Shown here: positions 1 to 7,823 of the stretch, in pieces
How positions within the stretch are numbered: position 1 is the stretch's first letter
Layout: the number at the start of each line of letters is the position of its first letter
Source: Tranquillimonas rosea
Lineage (GTDB): Bacteria > Pseudomonadota > Alphaproteobacteria > Rhodobacterales > Rhodobacteraceae
DNA length: 64,000 nucleotides
Assembly (NCBI RefSeq): GCF_900111315.1
Contig: NZ_FOGU01000002.1
Location: forward strand, 62,001 to 126,000
Direction: 5' to 3'
Notes under the pieces: generated by a model
Database searches by the model: none
The model's input: the letters and a program-made list of their open reading frames with translations, nothing else
What the model was told of the DNA's origin: nothing
Translations under genes and position numbers: made by a program

Positions 1-408
1 CTGTGGCAGACCGAAATCGACGATGCGGGCGAAGTCCGCTTCCGGCAACCGCCTCACGGCCAGCTGCACGGCGCCACCCTTCTTCGGCGTTCCGTCCGGT
101 TCGGTCAGGGACGCCTCCATCGGCCGACCCTCCACCAACCGCGGCACCTCACGGTCGAACGGAAGGAAGCTCCCGGGTTCGATCATGGCGAGGAACCGCC
201 CCTCGACGCCCGGCTTCGGGATCACCCGTTCGATCTTCGCCACCGCGAAATAGCCGCGCGGCCCGGCCTTGATCGGCTCGTAGTAGACGATCCAGTCGCC
301 CACGGCCTCTTCGACCGCCTTCAGGTAGGCGCGCGGGAAGTCATAGACGACGTCCGGCTCATCCTCGTAGATCGAGTCGGCCTTGTGCAGGAGGACCAGC
401 TTCGCCAT
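1..408 (-). CDS. HNH endonuclease-like protein (3' part outside window)
   Basis: The frame reads on the minus strand from ATG at 408 to the window edge, giving the first 136 residues with no stop. It starts MAKLVLLHKADSIYEDEP and continues with GDWIVYYEPIKAG and RGYFAVAKIERV. I recognise this N-terminal layout from alphaproteobacterial proteins annotated as HNH endonucleases, in which a beta-rich N-terminal half precedes a C-terminal HNH domain. That catalytic domain would lie beyond base 1, so nuclease function is inferred from the N-terminus only. It may act on DNA in restriction or repair; nothing visible decides this. The 263 bases to the sulfotransferase stop hold no gene I can support. 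Confidence 0.6.
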   Translation of the reverse strand, partial: MAKLVLLHKADSIYEDEPDVVYDFPRAYLKAVEEAVGDWIVYYEPIKAGPRGYFAVAKIERVIPKPGVEGRFLAMIEPGSFLPFDREVPRLVEGRPMEASLTEPDGTPKKGGAVQLAVRRLPEADFARIVDFGLPQ

Positions 409-671
409 GCCCCCAGGAAAGCCGTAATTGACGGAAACGCAAAGGTTTTCTGCTCAGGGACTGCCTGCATGGCGCGATACGGATATTGGGCGCACGCCAT
501 CGCGCCGCAATGGATCAAAAGGGCTGGGACGCTGCGATTATTGACCGGGCAGCATTCCCTGCTCCCTGGACGATCCTGGAACGGCCCGGTCCGACCGCGA
601 CCATTCCTGGCGAGAGGGGGCACTGCACTTATCGGTTCATCTGGAGTCTTCGACCGAACCGGGCCGCGGTG

Positions 672-1490
672 TCAGTCGCCCAGCTTGGCGTGCACCTCGT
701 CGAGGTCGATCTCGCCCGTCGGCATCTTGTTCGCGGGGTTCTCGAAGTCGTAGCGGAACAGCTGGAAGTCGCGGTGAAAGACCTCGAACATCAGGTGCAT
801 CGACAGGTCGTCGAAATACGCCTCGACCGGGTGGGCCCGCTTGGGTCCGTGCCCCTCGCTCTCGTTGAACCGCGGGATCGCCGAGAGGTCGACGTCATGG
901 GGCAGGTCGGCGGCGTCCAGGACGCCCTGCATGCCCTCGTCGAACGCCTCGGTCCAGACGATCCCGTCGTAGCGGCCGCCGTTGGCGATGAAGGTCGAGA
1001 CGTGGCCCGACATGGCCGACCAGTGGATGTCGGGGTCCATCGGCTTGCGCCAGCGGATCGTGTCGCGGACGAACAGCAGGAAGCGCCGGAACGAGCGGAT
1101 CTGGTCGAATTCCTCCCTGCCGTCGGGGCCGCCGACCTCGATCCCGTATTTCTGGATCAGCAGCGGCACGAGGTTGCCGCGGTAGCGGCGCCCGTTGCGC
1201 TGGATGCCGCAGATCTTGTCGAAGAACGACGACAGGATCCGGGTATAGGGATTGCGCACGCAAGTGAAGGCCGGCGCCCGCCGGCCTGTCGCGACCGCGG
1301 CGATGCGGGGCTGCGAGCGCTCGAACGCCCATTTGTGCAGGCCCTCGGTCGCGTCGTGGATGTCGCCGTCGTAGAACCGGCCGTGATCGCCGTAGTACAT
1401 GATCTGGCCGATGGTCGAGCAGGCGCATTTGGGCACGACGCGGTAGACCAGCGTCTCGCTTTCGGTCATCCATGTGCCGGGAAAACCCAT
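672..1490 (-). CDS. sulfotransferase family 2 protein
   Basis: This 272-residue protein likely transfers sulfate from PAPS to a carbohydrate or lipid acceptor. Near the N-terminus VVPKCACSTI fits the 5'-phosphosulfate loop, and VRNPYTRILSSF fits the 3'-phosphate-binding motif of the Sulfotransfer_2 family. No signal peptide is seen, so it should be cytosolic. ATG at 1490 was chosen over an in-frame start at 1523 because GAGGGAGG lies about 10 bases upstream and the protein then begins MGFPGTWM. It diverges from the branching glycosyltransferase at 1633 with only 142 bases between. That suggests a joint role in making a sulfated surface glycan, which is inference. The acceptor is unknown. Confidence 0.82.
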   Translation of the reverse strand: MGFPGTWMTESETLVYRVVPKCACSTIGQIMYYGDHGRFYDGDIHDATEGLHKWAFERSQPRIAAVATGRRAPAFTCVRNPYTRILSSFFDKICGIQRNGRRYRGNLVPLLIQKYGIEVGGPDGREEFDQIRSFRRFLLFVRDTIRWRKPMDPDIHWSAMSGHVSTFIANGGRYDGIVWTEAFDEGMQGVLDAADLPHDVDLSAIPRFNESEGHGPKRAHPVEAYFDDLSMHLMFEVFHRDFQLFRYDFENPANKMPTGEIDLDEVHAKLGD

Positions 1491-1632
1491 CGTCGGCTTG
1501 CCTCCCTCGCGCGGCCGGATCACACTGCCCTAAGCGCAAACTGCTGGAAAGCCAATCATTTCATCGTCCCCCGGTGCCGTGGCCGGCTGGGACACGTCCC
1601 AGTCACCGCCCGTCGCCCGGATCGTTCCCGCA

Positions 1633-3210
1633 ATGGCAAAGATCGCCTTCATACTGCTCTGCCACAAGGACCCCGAGGCGATCATCGCGCAGGCGCGGCG
1701 GCTGACGGCTGTGGGCGACTGCATGGCGATCCATTTCGACGCCCGCGCGCCGAAGGCGGACTTTGCCCGCATCCGCGCCGCGCTTGCCGACAACCCGAAC
1801 GTGACCTTCGCGCGCCGGCGCCTGCGCTGCGGCTGGGGCGAGTGGAGTCTCGTCGCCGCGACGCTGCAGGCGGTCGAGGCCGCGCTCGACGCGTTCCCGC
1901 GGGCGACGCATTTCTACATGCTTTCGGGCGACTGCATGGCGATCAAGTCGGCGGAATACGCCCATGCGTGCCTCGATGCCGACGATGCCGATCACATCGA
2001 GAGCTTCGACTATTTCGAGAGCGACTGGATCAAGACCGGCTTCAAGGAAGAGCGGCTGATCTATCGTCACCTGTTCAACGAGCGCACCCAGAAGGGGCTG
2101 TTCTATGCCTCGTTCGAGATGCAGCGCCGGCTGGGCCTGACCCGCGCCGTCCCGGCCGACCTGCGCGTCATGGTCGGCAGCCAGTGGTGGTGCCTGCGCC
2201 GCCGCACGCTCGAGGCCGTGCTGGCGTTCTGCCGGGCCCGGCCGGACGTTCTGCGCTTCTTCCGCACGACGTGGATTCCCGACGAGACGTTCTTCCAGAC
2301 CCTCGTGCGCCATCTCGTGCCCGGCACCGAGATCCGGTCGCGCACGCTCACCTTCCTGATCTTTTCCGATTACGGGATGCCGGTGTCGTTCTACGACGAC
2401 CATTACGACCTGCTGCTGAGCCAGGATTACCTTTTCGCGCGCAAGATCAGCCCCGAGGCGACGAACCTCAAGCGACGGCTGGGCGACCTCTATGCCAGCC
2501 GGGGCGCGGAGTTCCGCATCTCGAACGAGGGACGGCGGCTCTACGATTTCATCACCGGCCGGGGGCGTGTCGGCCGTCGCTTCGCGCCCCGCTTCTGGGA
2601 GACGGAGTCGACCCTGGGCCGCGACCGGGAACTGATGATCGTGGTCTGCAAGAAATGGCACGTGGCCAAGCGGCTCGTCGCGCGCATCCGGGACGAGACG
2701 GGCCTGCTGGCGATGGAATACCTGTTCGACGAGGACAGCGCCGAGCTGCCCGACCTGGGCGGGATCCAGACCTCGATGGAAAAGCGCTCGCGCCACCGCC
2801 GCGCGCTGATGCGGATGCTGTTCGAGTATCACGGCACCGACCGCATGGTCATCTGCCTCGACACCGGCAACGTGGACCTCCTGCGGGACTTTCACACCGA
2901 CCGCTCGGTCACGCGGATCCTGCAGGTCGAGTGCGCCTTTTCCGACGCCTACCTGCTGGGCCATGCCCGCCGAGTCGGTCTGGCGGGCGCGCAGACCCCG
3001 CAGGAGACGGTGGACACGCTGCTTCCGACGATCCGCGCGGATGTCCATCACGAGGCCGACACGATCCGCGACGCGGGGTTCGAGCATGTCCACGTGATGC
3101 GCGAGGGCGCGGATCCCGCGCGGAACGCCGCGGCGCTGAGCGGGTTCCTGTCGGTGCCGCACGAGACCGGGCGCGAGATCGCCGCCACGGAAAACCTGTT
3201 TGTCGATTGA
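1633..3210 (+). CDS. Core-2/I-branching beta-1,6-N-acetylglucosaminyltransferase family protein with DUF5928-type C-terminus
   Basis: This is a 525-residue GT14 'Branch' family protein. The N-terminal half starts MAKIAFILLCHKDP and holds the family features RLRCGWGEWSLV and FYMLSGDCMAI near residues 60-105. The C-terminal part (about 330-525, from LGRDRELMIVVCKKWHVAKR) matches what I recall as the DUF5928 extension found in Rhodobacterales. It probably adds a branching sugar to a glycan; donor and acceptor are not shown by the sequence. ATG at 1633 is preferred over an in-frame start at 1579 because family members begin at this motif. The gene is divergent from the sulfotransferase and is followed 16 bases later by the HIT gene. 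Confidence 0.8.
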   Translation: MAKIAFILLCHKDPEAIIAQARRLTAVGDCMAIHFDARAPKADFARIRAALADNPNVTFARRRLRCGWGEWSLVAATLQAVEAALDAFPRATHFYMLSGDCMAIKSAEYAHACLDADDADHIESFDYFESDWIKTGFKEERLIYRHLFNERTQKGLFYASFEMQRRLGLTRAVPADLRVMVGSQWWCLRRRTLEAVLAFCRARPDVLRFFRTTWIPDETFFQTLVRHLVPGTEIRSRTLTFLIFSDYGMPVSFYDDHYDLLLSQDYLFARKISPEATNLKRRLGDLYASRGAEFRISNEGRRLYDFITGRGRVGRRFAPRFWETESTLGRDRELMIVVCKKWHVAKRLVARIRDETGLLAMEYLFDEDSAELPDLGGIQTSMEKRSRHRRALMRMLFEYHGTDRMVICLDTGNVDLLRDFHTDRSVTRILQVECAFSDAYLLGHARRVGLAGAQTPQETVDTLLPTIRADVHHEADTIRDAGFEHVHVMREGADPARNAAALSGFLSVPHETGREIAATENLFVD

Positions 3211-3226
3211 GGAGACCTGTCCGCCG

Positions 3227-3607
3227 ATGGCCTACGACTATGACGACGACAACATCTTCGCCAAGATCCTGCGCGGCGAGATTCCGAACGACACGGTGAC
3301 GGAGACCGAGCACACGCTCGCCTTCCGCGACATCCGCCCGCAGGCGCCCGAGCATGTGCTGGTGATCCCGAAGGGGAAGTATGTCAGCCACGACCATTTC
3401 GCGCTGGAAGCCAGCGACGCCGAGATCGTCGACTTCATCCGCGTCTCGGGGCGAATCTGCGCCGAGCTGGGCGTGCAGCCGAGCGAGGGCGGGCAGGGCT
3501 ACCGCACGATCTCGAACGCGGGGCAGCACGGCATCCAGGAGGTGCCGCATTATCACCTGCACATCCTCGGCGGCCGGCCCCTGGGCCGGATGCTCGAACC
3601 GGCCTGA
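3227..3607 (+). CDS. HIT family (histidine triad) nucleotide-binding protein
   Basis: The product is 126 residues, the usual length for an HINT-type purine nucleoside phosphoramidase. The histidine triad H108-x-H110-x-H112 lies in VPHYHLHILGG near the C-terminus, and DNIFAKILRGEIPND is the family's N-terminal signature. Members hydrolyse AMP-lysine or other phosphoramidates in the cytosol; the physiological substrate is not known here. GAGGAG starts at 3210, inside the stop of the upstream glycosyltransferase, and supports ATG 3227. The short spacing suggests shared transcription, with no obvious functional link. Confidence 0.93.
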   Translation: MAYDYDDDNIFAKILRGEIPNDTVTETEHTLAFRDIRPQAPEHVLVIPKGKYVSHDHFALEASDAEIVDFIRVSGRICAELGVQPSEGGQGYRTISNAGQHGIQEVPHYHLHILGGRPLGRMLEPA

Positions 3608-3711
3608 CGCGGCGGCGCGTGCGCGCCACGCGATGTCCCCCGTCCCCGGCTGGCGCCGGCGACGGGGCCCGCCGCGCCGATCCCGGCCGGATCGAGCGGG
3701 TATCGGGCCGT

Positions 3712-3747
3712 TGGAGCCTCCGGCGGGGATATTTGGGGCAGAAGAAG
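3712..3747. repeat. dispersed intergenic element, copy 1 (short form)
   Basis: The stretch GGAGCCTCCGGCGGGGATATTT followed by GGGGCAGAAGAAG lies between the convergent HIT and ABC ATPase genes. It shares the core GATATTT-N4-9-AGAAGAAG with copies at 28923-28984 and 39428-39488. This copy has only one short G/C dyad (GGAGCCTCC) before the core. It does not code. Confidence 0.7.
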
Positions 3748-3763
3748 GGGGCGCCCGCCCGCG

Positions 3764-4708
3764 TCAGGCGGCGGGGCGCGGCGCGCGGGTGAGATCGAGG
3801 AAGACGTCCTCGAGATTGGCCTCTTCGGTGAAGACGTCGCGGATGCGGATCCCGGCGTCGCGCACGGCTTCGAGCAGGTCGCCCGGCGCGTGGCGCGCGC
3901 GGGAATAGGTGAAGGCGAGGCTGCCGTCGCGGCGCCGCTCGAGCTCGACGCCCTCGGGCAGGGCGATGTCCGAGGGGGCGGGGCCGTCGGGCTGGATCAC
4001 CAGGGTCTTGGCGTCGATCCGGCGGATCAGGTTCTGGGTCTCGTCGCGGATCACCACCTCGCCGTGGTTGATGATCGCGATCTCGTCGCACATCTCCTGC
4101 GCCTCTTCGAGGTAGTGGGTCGTCAGGATGATGGTCATGCCCTGGTCGTTCAGGCGGCGCACGTTCTGCCAGAGCATCTGCCGCAGCTCGATGTCGACGC
4201 CGGCGGTGGGCTCGTCGAGGACGAGGATGTGCGGGTTGTGGACCAGCGCCTTGCCCAGCAGCAGCCGGCGGCGCATGCCGCCCGAGAGCGAGCGGGCATA
4301 GGCGTCGGCCTTGTCGTCGAGGCCGACCATGCGCAGGATGTCCATCGTGCGGCGCTGTGCCCTGGGCACGCCGTAGAGCCCGGCCTGCACGTCGAGCGCG
4401 CCGCGCGGGGTAAAGAACGGGTCCATGTTCAGTTCCTGGGGCATGACACCAATCGAGGCGCGCGACTGACGCGGGTTCACGTCCTGGTCGAAGCCCCAGA
4501 TCCGCACGGCGCCGTCCGTCTTGACCACCAGTCCGGCAAGAATGTTGATCAGCGTCGACTTGCCCGCGCCGTTGGGGCCGAGCAGGCCGAAGATCGATCC
4601 CTGGGGGATCGTCAGGTCGATCCCCTTGAGCGCCTCCTTGTCGGGCTCGCCGTTGGAACCGGCATAGGTCTTTCGCAGGCCCTCGATCTCGATCGCGTTG
4701 TTCGTCAT
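3764..4708 (-). CDS. ABC transporter ATP-binding protein (ABC-2/YadG-like)
   Basis: This 314-residue nucleotide-binding subunit has Walker [10 protein letters not shown] at residues 44-52, signature LSGGMRRRL, Walker [10 protein letters not shown] and a switch histidine in [10 protein letters not shown]-terminal extension of about 90 residues is typical of ABC-2 exporters that move drugs or polysaccharides. It should work with an integral-membrane permease, but none is encoded beside it: the stop is followed by the intergenic element and a convergent HIT gene. ATG 4708 gives [15 protein letters not shown], a normal N-terminus; upstream in-frame GTG and ATG codons at 4786-4757 would add an odd tail. 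It is divergent from the zinc-finger gene. Confidence 0.88.
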   Translation of the reverse strand: MTNNAIEIEGLRKTYAGSNGEPDKEALKGIDLTIPQGSIFGLLGPNGAGKSTLINILAGLVVKTDGAVRIWGFDQDVNPRQSRASIGVMPQELNMDPFFTPRGALDVQAGLYGVPRAQRRTMDILRMVGLDDKADAYARSLSGGMRRRLLLGKALVHNPHILVLDEPTAGVDIELRQMLWQNVRRLNDQGMTIILTTHYLEEAQEMCDEIAIINHGEVVIRDETQNLIRRIDAKTLVIQPDGPAPSDIALPEGVELERRRDGSLAFTYSRARHAPGDLLEAVRDAGIRIRDVFTEEANLEDVFLDLTRAPRPAA

Positions 4709-4817
4709 CTGCGCCGTTCTCCGTTCCTGCCGGCCCCTTGCCGGGGCCGCGGGGATCATTATCATGCCACCGCGACTTAGGCCCACGGGGCCGCAGCGAC
4801 AAGCCGAAGGATATTCG

Positions 4818-5048
4818 ATGCCCTCCGAGAAGCCGACCGACCTCGACGGCGACCTGCCGCCGACCTCCGTCTACGACCAGCCCGAAACCGAGGTGGTCAG
4901 CAAGACCCGCGTGTCCTGCGACGGCAGCGAGCCCAGCCTGGGCCATCCGCGCGTCTGGCTGGAGATCGACCCCGCCCTGGGCTGGGTCGAGTGCGGCTAT
5001 TGCGACAAACGGTTCGTCCTCAAGGGGCACGAGGACAAGGCGGGCTGA
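4818..5048 (+). CDS. zinc-finger domain protein (zf-CHCC)
   Basis: This is a small 76-residue protein. The pattern C34-x8-H43-x15-C59-x2-C62 in [19 protein letters not shown] and [13 protein letters not shown] matches the CHCC zinc-finger family. Mitochondrial relatives are the 13-kDa complex I subunit NDUFS6; bacterial members are free-standing and poorly characterised. The N-terminal 30 residues are polar and probably disordered. It is divergent from the ABC ATPase gene, with about 110 bases holding both promoters. A zinc-binding cytosolic role, perhaps linked to respiratory complex assembly, is inference from the family. Confidence 0.85.
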   Translation: MPSEKPTDLDGDLPPTSVYDQPETEVVSKTRVSCDGSEPSLGHPRVWLEIDPALGWVECGYCDKRFVLKGHEDKAG

Positions 5049-5078
5049 CGCGGGCGCCGGAGCGCCCGCGCCGGTGTC

Positions 5079-6098
5079 TCAGGCGCGGTAGCCGCCCTGA
5101 CGCTCGAGCATCCAGCCGGGATATTCCGCCGGCAGCTCGGTCACCGCGTTCAGGCGGTCGAGCTCGTCCCCGGACAGGGCCACGCCCGCCGCGGCGATGT
5201 TGTCGGTCAGCTGGTCGACCCGCCTGGCGCCGACGATGACGCTGGTGACGACGTCCTGGTGCAAAAGCCAGGCCAGCGCGATCTGCGCGACGCTGGCGTC
5301 GTGGTCGGCGGCGATGTCCCGCATCACGTCGATGGCCGCGTCGCCACGCTCGCGGTCGACGGGCGGGAAGTCGAACCCGGTGCGGCGGCCGTTGCCGGCC
5401 TGTTCGTCGTCACGGCCGTACTTGCCCGACAGGAAGCCGCCGGCGAGCGGGCTCCAGACCATCAGGCCCAGCCCCTCGGATTTCAGCATCGGCACGATCT
5501 CGCGTTCCAGGTCCCGGCCGACCAGGGTGTAATAGGCCTGCAGCGAAAGGATCGGGGCGAGCTTGCGAGCCTCGGCGATGCCGATCGCCTTGACGACCTG
5601 CCACGCGGCCCAGTTCGACAGGCCGATATAGCGGACGTGGTTGTGCGAAACGAGCGTGCTCAGCGCCTCCAGTGTTTCCACGATGGGCGTGGCCGGGTCG
5701 AATCCGTGGATCTGGTAGAGGTCGATATGGTCCAGCTGCAGCCGCTCGAGGCTCTGCCGGCACTGGTCCATGATGTGATAGCGCGAGGCGCCGCGGGCGT
5801 TCACGCCCTCGCCCATGGGGCCGAGCACCTTGGTGGCCACCACGACCTCGTCGCGGGGGATGCCGAGGTTCTTCAGCGCCTGCCCGGTAATCCTCTCGGA
5901 CGCGCCGCCGGCATACACGTTGGCGGTGTCGATGAAGTTGATGCCTGCGTCGAACGCGGTCCGGACCAGCCCGTCGGCCGCGTCCTGGTCGAGCTGGCCG
6001 ATCTTGCCCCACATGTCGTCGGACCCGCCGAAGGTCATGGTGCCGAGGCAGAGTTCGGAGACGAAGAGGCCGCTGGGGCCGAGTTGCCTGTAGCGCAT
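5079..6098 (-). CDS. aldo/keto reductase
   Basis: The 339-residue protein is an NADPH-dependent aldo/keto reductase with the full catalytic tetrad: D57 and Y62 in NFIDTANVYAGG, K90 in VVVATKV and H131 in LYQIHGFDP. The barrel continues to the cofactor loop around VTSVIVGARRVDQL. It most resembles AKRs active on aldehydes or sugars; the substrate cannot be named. ATG 6098 gives MRYRQLGPSGLFVSELCLGT, the standard AKR N-terminus. It is divergent from an AraC regulator at 6266, which probably controls it. A GC-rich inverted repeat at 6124-6143 lies just upstream. Confidence 0.92.
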   Translation of the reverse strand: MRYRQLGPSGLFVSELCLGTMTFGGSDDMWGKIGQLDQDAADGLVRTAFDAGINFIDTANVYAGGASERITGQALKNLGIPRDEVVVATKVLGPMGEGVNARGASRYHIMDQCRQSLERLQLDHIDLYQIHGFDPATPIVETLEALSTLVSHNHVRYIGLSNWAAWQVVKAIGIAEARKLAPILSLQAYYTLVGRDLEREIVPMLKSEGLGLMVWSPLAGGFLSGKYGRDDEQAGNGRRTGFDFPPVDRERGDAAIDVMRDIAADHDASVAQIALAWLLHQDVVTSVIVGARRVDQLTDNIAAAGVALSGDELDRLNAVTELPAEYPGWMLERQGGYRA

Positions 6099-6123
6099 GG
6101 GTTTTCTCCCCTGGGAAATGTCC

Positions 6124-6143
6124 GGACGGCGGGGCCGCCGTCC
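6124..6143. promoter_or_regulatory. 20-bp inverted repeat between aldo/keto reductase and AraC genes
   Basis: GGACGGCGGGGCCGCCGTCC has two 9-base complementary arms around a 2-base centre. It lies 26 bases upstream of the aldo/keto reductase start, in the 167-base divergent gap. It could be an operator for the adjacent AraC protein or a hairpin in the reductase leader. AraC proteins usually prefer direct repeats, so the role is uncertain. Confidence 0.35.
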
Positions 6144-6265
6144 CCGGATGATCTGGGGCCGGAACGCGGATGGCAGCCACGCCGATCCTGTCGGAGTCCT
6201 GCCCGATCCTCTCAAATCGGCGCGAGCGGTGTGGCGTGCGGGCCGGGGGCGTGTATCGTCGCCCC

Positions 6266-7159
6266 ATGACCGCACTTGCCGACCTTGTCCCCGCGACGCT
6301 GAACGTCTGGTCCCGCCACGGCGCGCATCCGCCGCCGGGCGGGGTGCGCCTGACCTGCCATTCGGTGCCCACGGGGCCGATCCACACGGTGCTGGACCCT
6401 TCGCTGTGCGTCGTGCTGCAGGGCGCCAAGGTCAGCCGGGCGGGGAGCCGGGTCCTGCGCTACGGGGCGGGAGAGTGCCTGATCGCGGCGGTGGATGTGC
6501 CGGTGCGGGCGGACATCGTCGAGGCGCGGCCCGACGCTCCGTATGTCGCGATGAGCCTGGCGCTGGACCGGGTTACGGTGGCCGAGCTGATCGGCGCCCT
6601 GCCGCCGGACCGGCGCCGGAGCTTTGCCGCGCCGCGCCCCGGTTTCGGCGTCGCCGCCCTGGGGGCCGACGTGGCGGACGCGATCGGCCGGTTGCTGGCG
6701 CTGGCGGACCGCCCGGGGGATGCGCCGGTTCTGGCGCCGCTCATCCGCCGCGAGATCGCCTGGCATGTCCTGAACGGTCCCCTGGGCGCGGCGCTGGCGC
6801 AGATCGGTCCCGGCGAGGGGCGCATGGCGGGAATCGGCGCCGCGGTCGCGCGTATCCGGGCCGAGTTCGACCGGCCGCTCCGGATCGACGCGCTGGCGGC
6901 CGAGGCCGGGACCAGCGCCGCGACCTTCCACCGGCATTTCAAGGCCGTGACCGCGATGACGCCGATCCAGTTCCAGAAGCAGCTGCGCCTGCAGGAGGCA
7001 CGGCGCCTGCTCGGGACCGGGGCGGGGGACGTGGCACGGGTGGCCTTCGCTGTGGGTTACGAGAGCGTCTCGCAGTTCAGCCGGGAATACCGCCGCCTCT
7101 ATGGCACTCCGCCGGGGCGCGATGCGCGCGGGGCGGCGCTTGCGGCGGGGGCGGGATGA
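6266..7159 (+). CDS. AraC family transcriptional regulator (AraC_N cupin type)
   Basis: The protein is 297 residues. The N-terminal half (about 10-165) resembles the AraC_N effector domain, with HTVLDPSLCVVLQGAKVSRAG as the usual signature. The C-terminal 100 residues hold two helix-turn-helix motifs, including AAEAGTSAATFHRHFKAVT and VAFAVGYESVSQFSREYRR, followed by YGTPPGRD. ATG 6266 is the first start that fits the family. The divergent aldo/keto reductase is the likely target. The gene overlaps the next start by 4 bases (ATGA), so the two are co-transcribed. Confidence 0.9.
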   Translation: MTALADLVPATLNVWSRHGAHPPPGGVRLTCHSVPTGPIHTVLDPSLCVVLQGAKVSRAGSRVLRYGAGECLIAAVDVPVRADIVEARPDAPYVAMSLALDRVTVAELIGALPPDRRRSFAAPRPGFGVAALGADVADAIGRLLALADRPGDAPVLAPLIRREIAWHVLNGPLGAALAQIGPGEGRMAGIGAAVARIRAEFDRPLRIDALAAEAGTSAATFHRHFKAVTAMTPIQFQKQLRLQEARRLLGTGAGDVARVAFAVGYESVSQFSREYRRLYGTPPGRDARGAALAAGAG

Positions 7160-7743
7160 AGGCGGTTCTGCTGGCCCTCCTTATGTTCGCCGCGGGCGGC
7201 CCGGCGACGGCCGAGTTGTTGTGGAACCGCAGCGGTCTGCCGGCGACCTTTCCGCTGCAGGTGCAGAGCGATCCGGGCCTGCACTGGCGGGTGACGCTGC
7301 GCGATGCCGACACCGAAGAGCCGGCGCTGGCCGCGCATTTCGAGGGCGGCGCGTTCTTCCGGGTGCTGGTGCCGCCGGGGACTTACGTGCTGCACTTCGA
7401 GGCCGGCCCGCACTGGACGGGCGAAGGTTTCGGTCCCGACGGGCCGAGCCGGTCGTTCGACTTCGACCGCCCGCTGACCTTCGAGGTGCGCGGCGTCGGG
7501 CGGAAGGCCGGCCATATCGTCGACCTGCGGGGCGAGGACGAGATGGCCGCGGCCTCGGCCCGGCGGCAGGTGATCTGCCAGGACCGGCGGCTCGACCGGG
7601 TGCCCGACGGGCCGATCCTGCTGGCCGACCGCGAGGACATGCGCGAGGGGCGGCCCTTCGACCCGTTCCGCTTCGTCGAGCGCGAGGTCGAGCGGCCGCT
7701 CTTTCCGCGCTTTCGGGCCGACGTCGCCGCGCGGTATTGCTGA
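7156..7743 (+). CDS. secreted protein of unknown function
   Basis: This 195-residue protein has a clear signal peptide (MKAVLLALLMFAAGGPATA, cleavage near residue 19) and no other membrane segment, so it is likely periplasmic. The first 120 residues are beta-rich, with WRVTLRDAD and FFRVLVPPGTYVLHFEAG, and could form an Ig-like or carboxypeptidase-regulatory-like fold. The tail is charged (REDMREGRPFDPFRFVEREVERP). I do not recognise the family. The start overlaps the AraC stop as ATGA, so it is translated with the regulator, but a shared role is not evident. Confidence 0.8.
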   Translation: MKAVLLALLMFAAGGPATAELLWNRSGLPATFPLQVQSDPGLHWRVTLRDADTEEPALAAHFEGGAFFRVLVPPGTYVLHFEAGPHWTGEGFGPDGPSRSFDFDRPLTFEVRGVGRKAGHIVDLRGEDEMAAASARRQVICQDRRLDRVPDGPILLADREDMREGRPFDPFRFVEREVERPLFPRFRADVAARYC

Positions 7744-7823
7744 GCGGTCCAATCCGCTCGTCAACGGGGCCGTGCTGCGCTAGACCGGCAGCGGATCGAA
7801 ACGGCGCGGGAAGGCTTCGAGAC

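Noticed and set aside
471-506. Inverted repeat GGCGCGAT...ATCGCGCC after the sulfotransferase gene
   Set aside because: The 20-base loop and lack of a T run make it a poor terminator, and no operator context supports it.
486-3299. A 937-codon plus-strand open frame across the sulfotransferase and glycosyltransferase region
   Set aside because: It runs antisense to the sulfotransferase and in another frame over the glycosyltransferase. It is Arg/Ala/Pro-rich without motifs, a by-product of high GC content.
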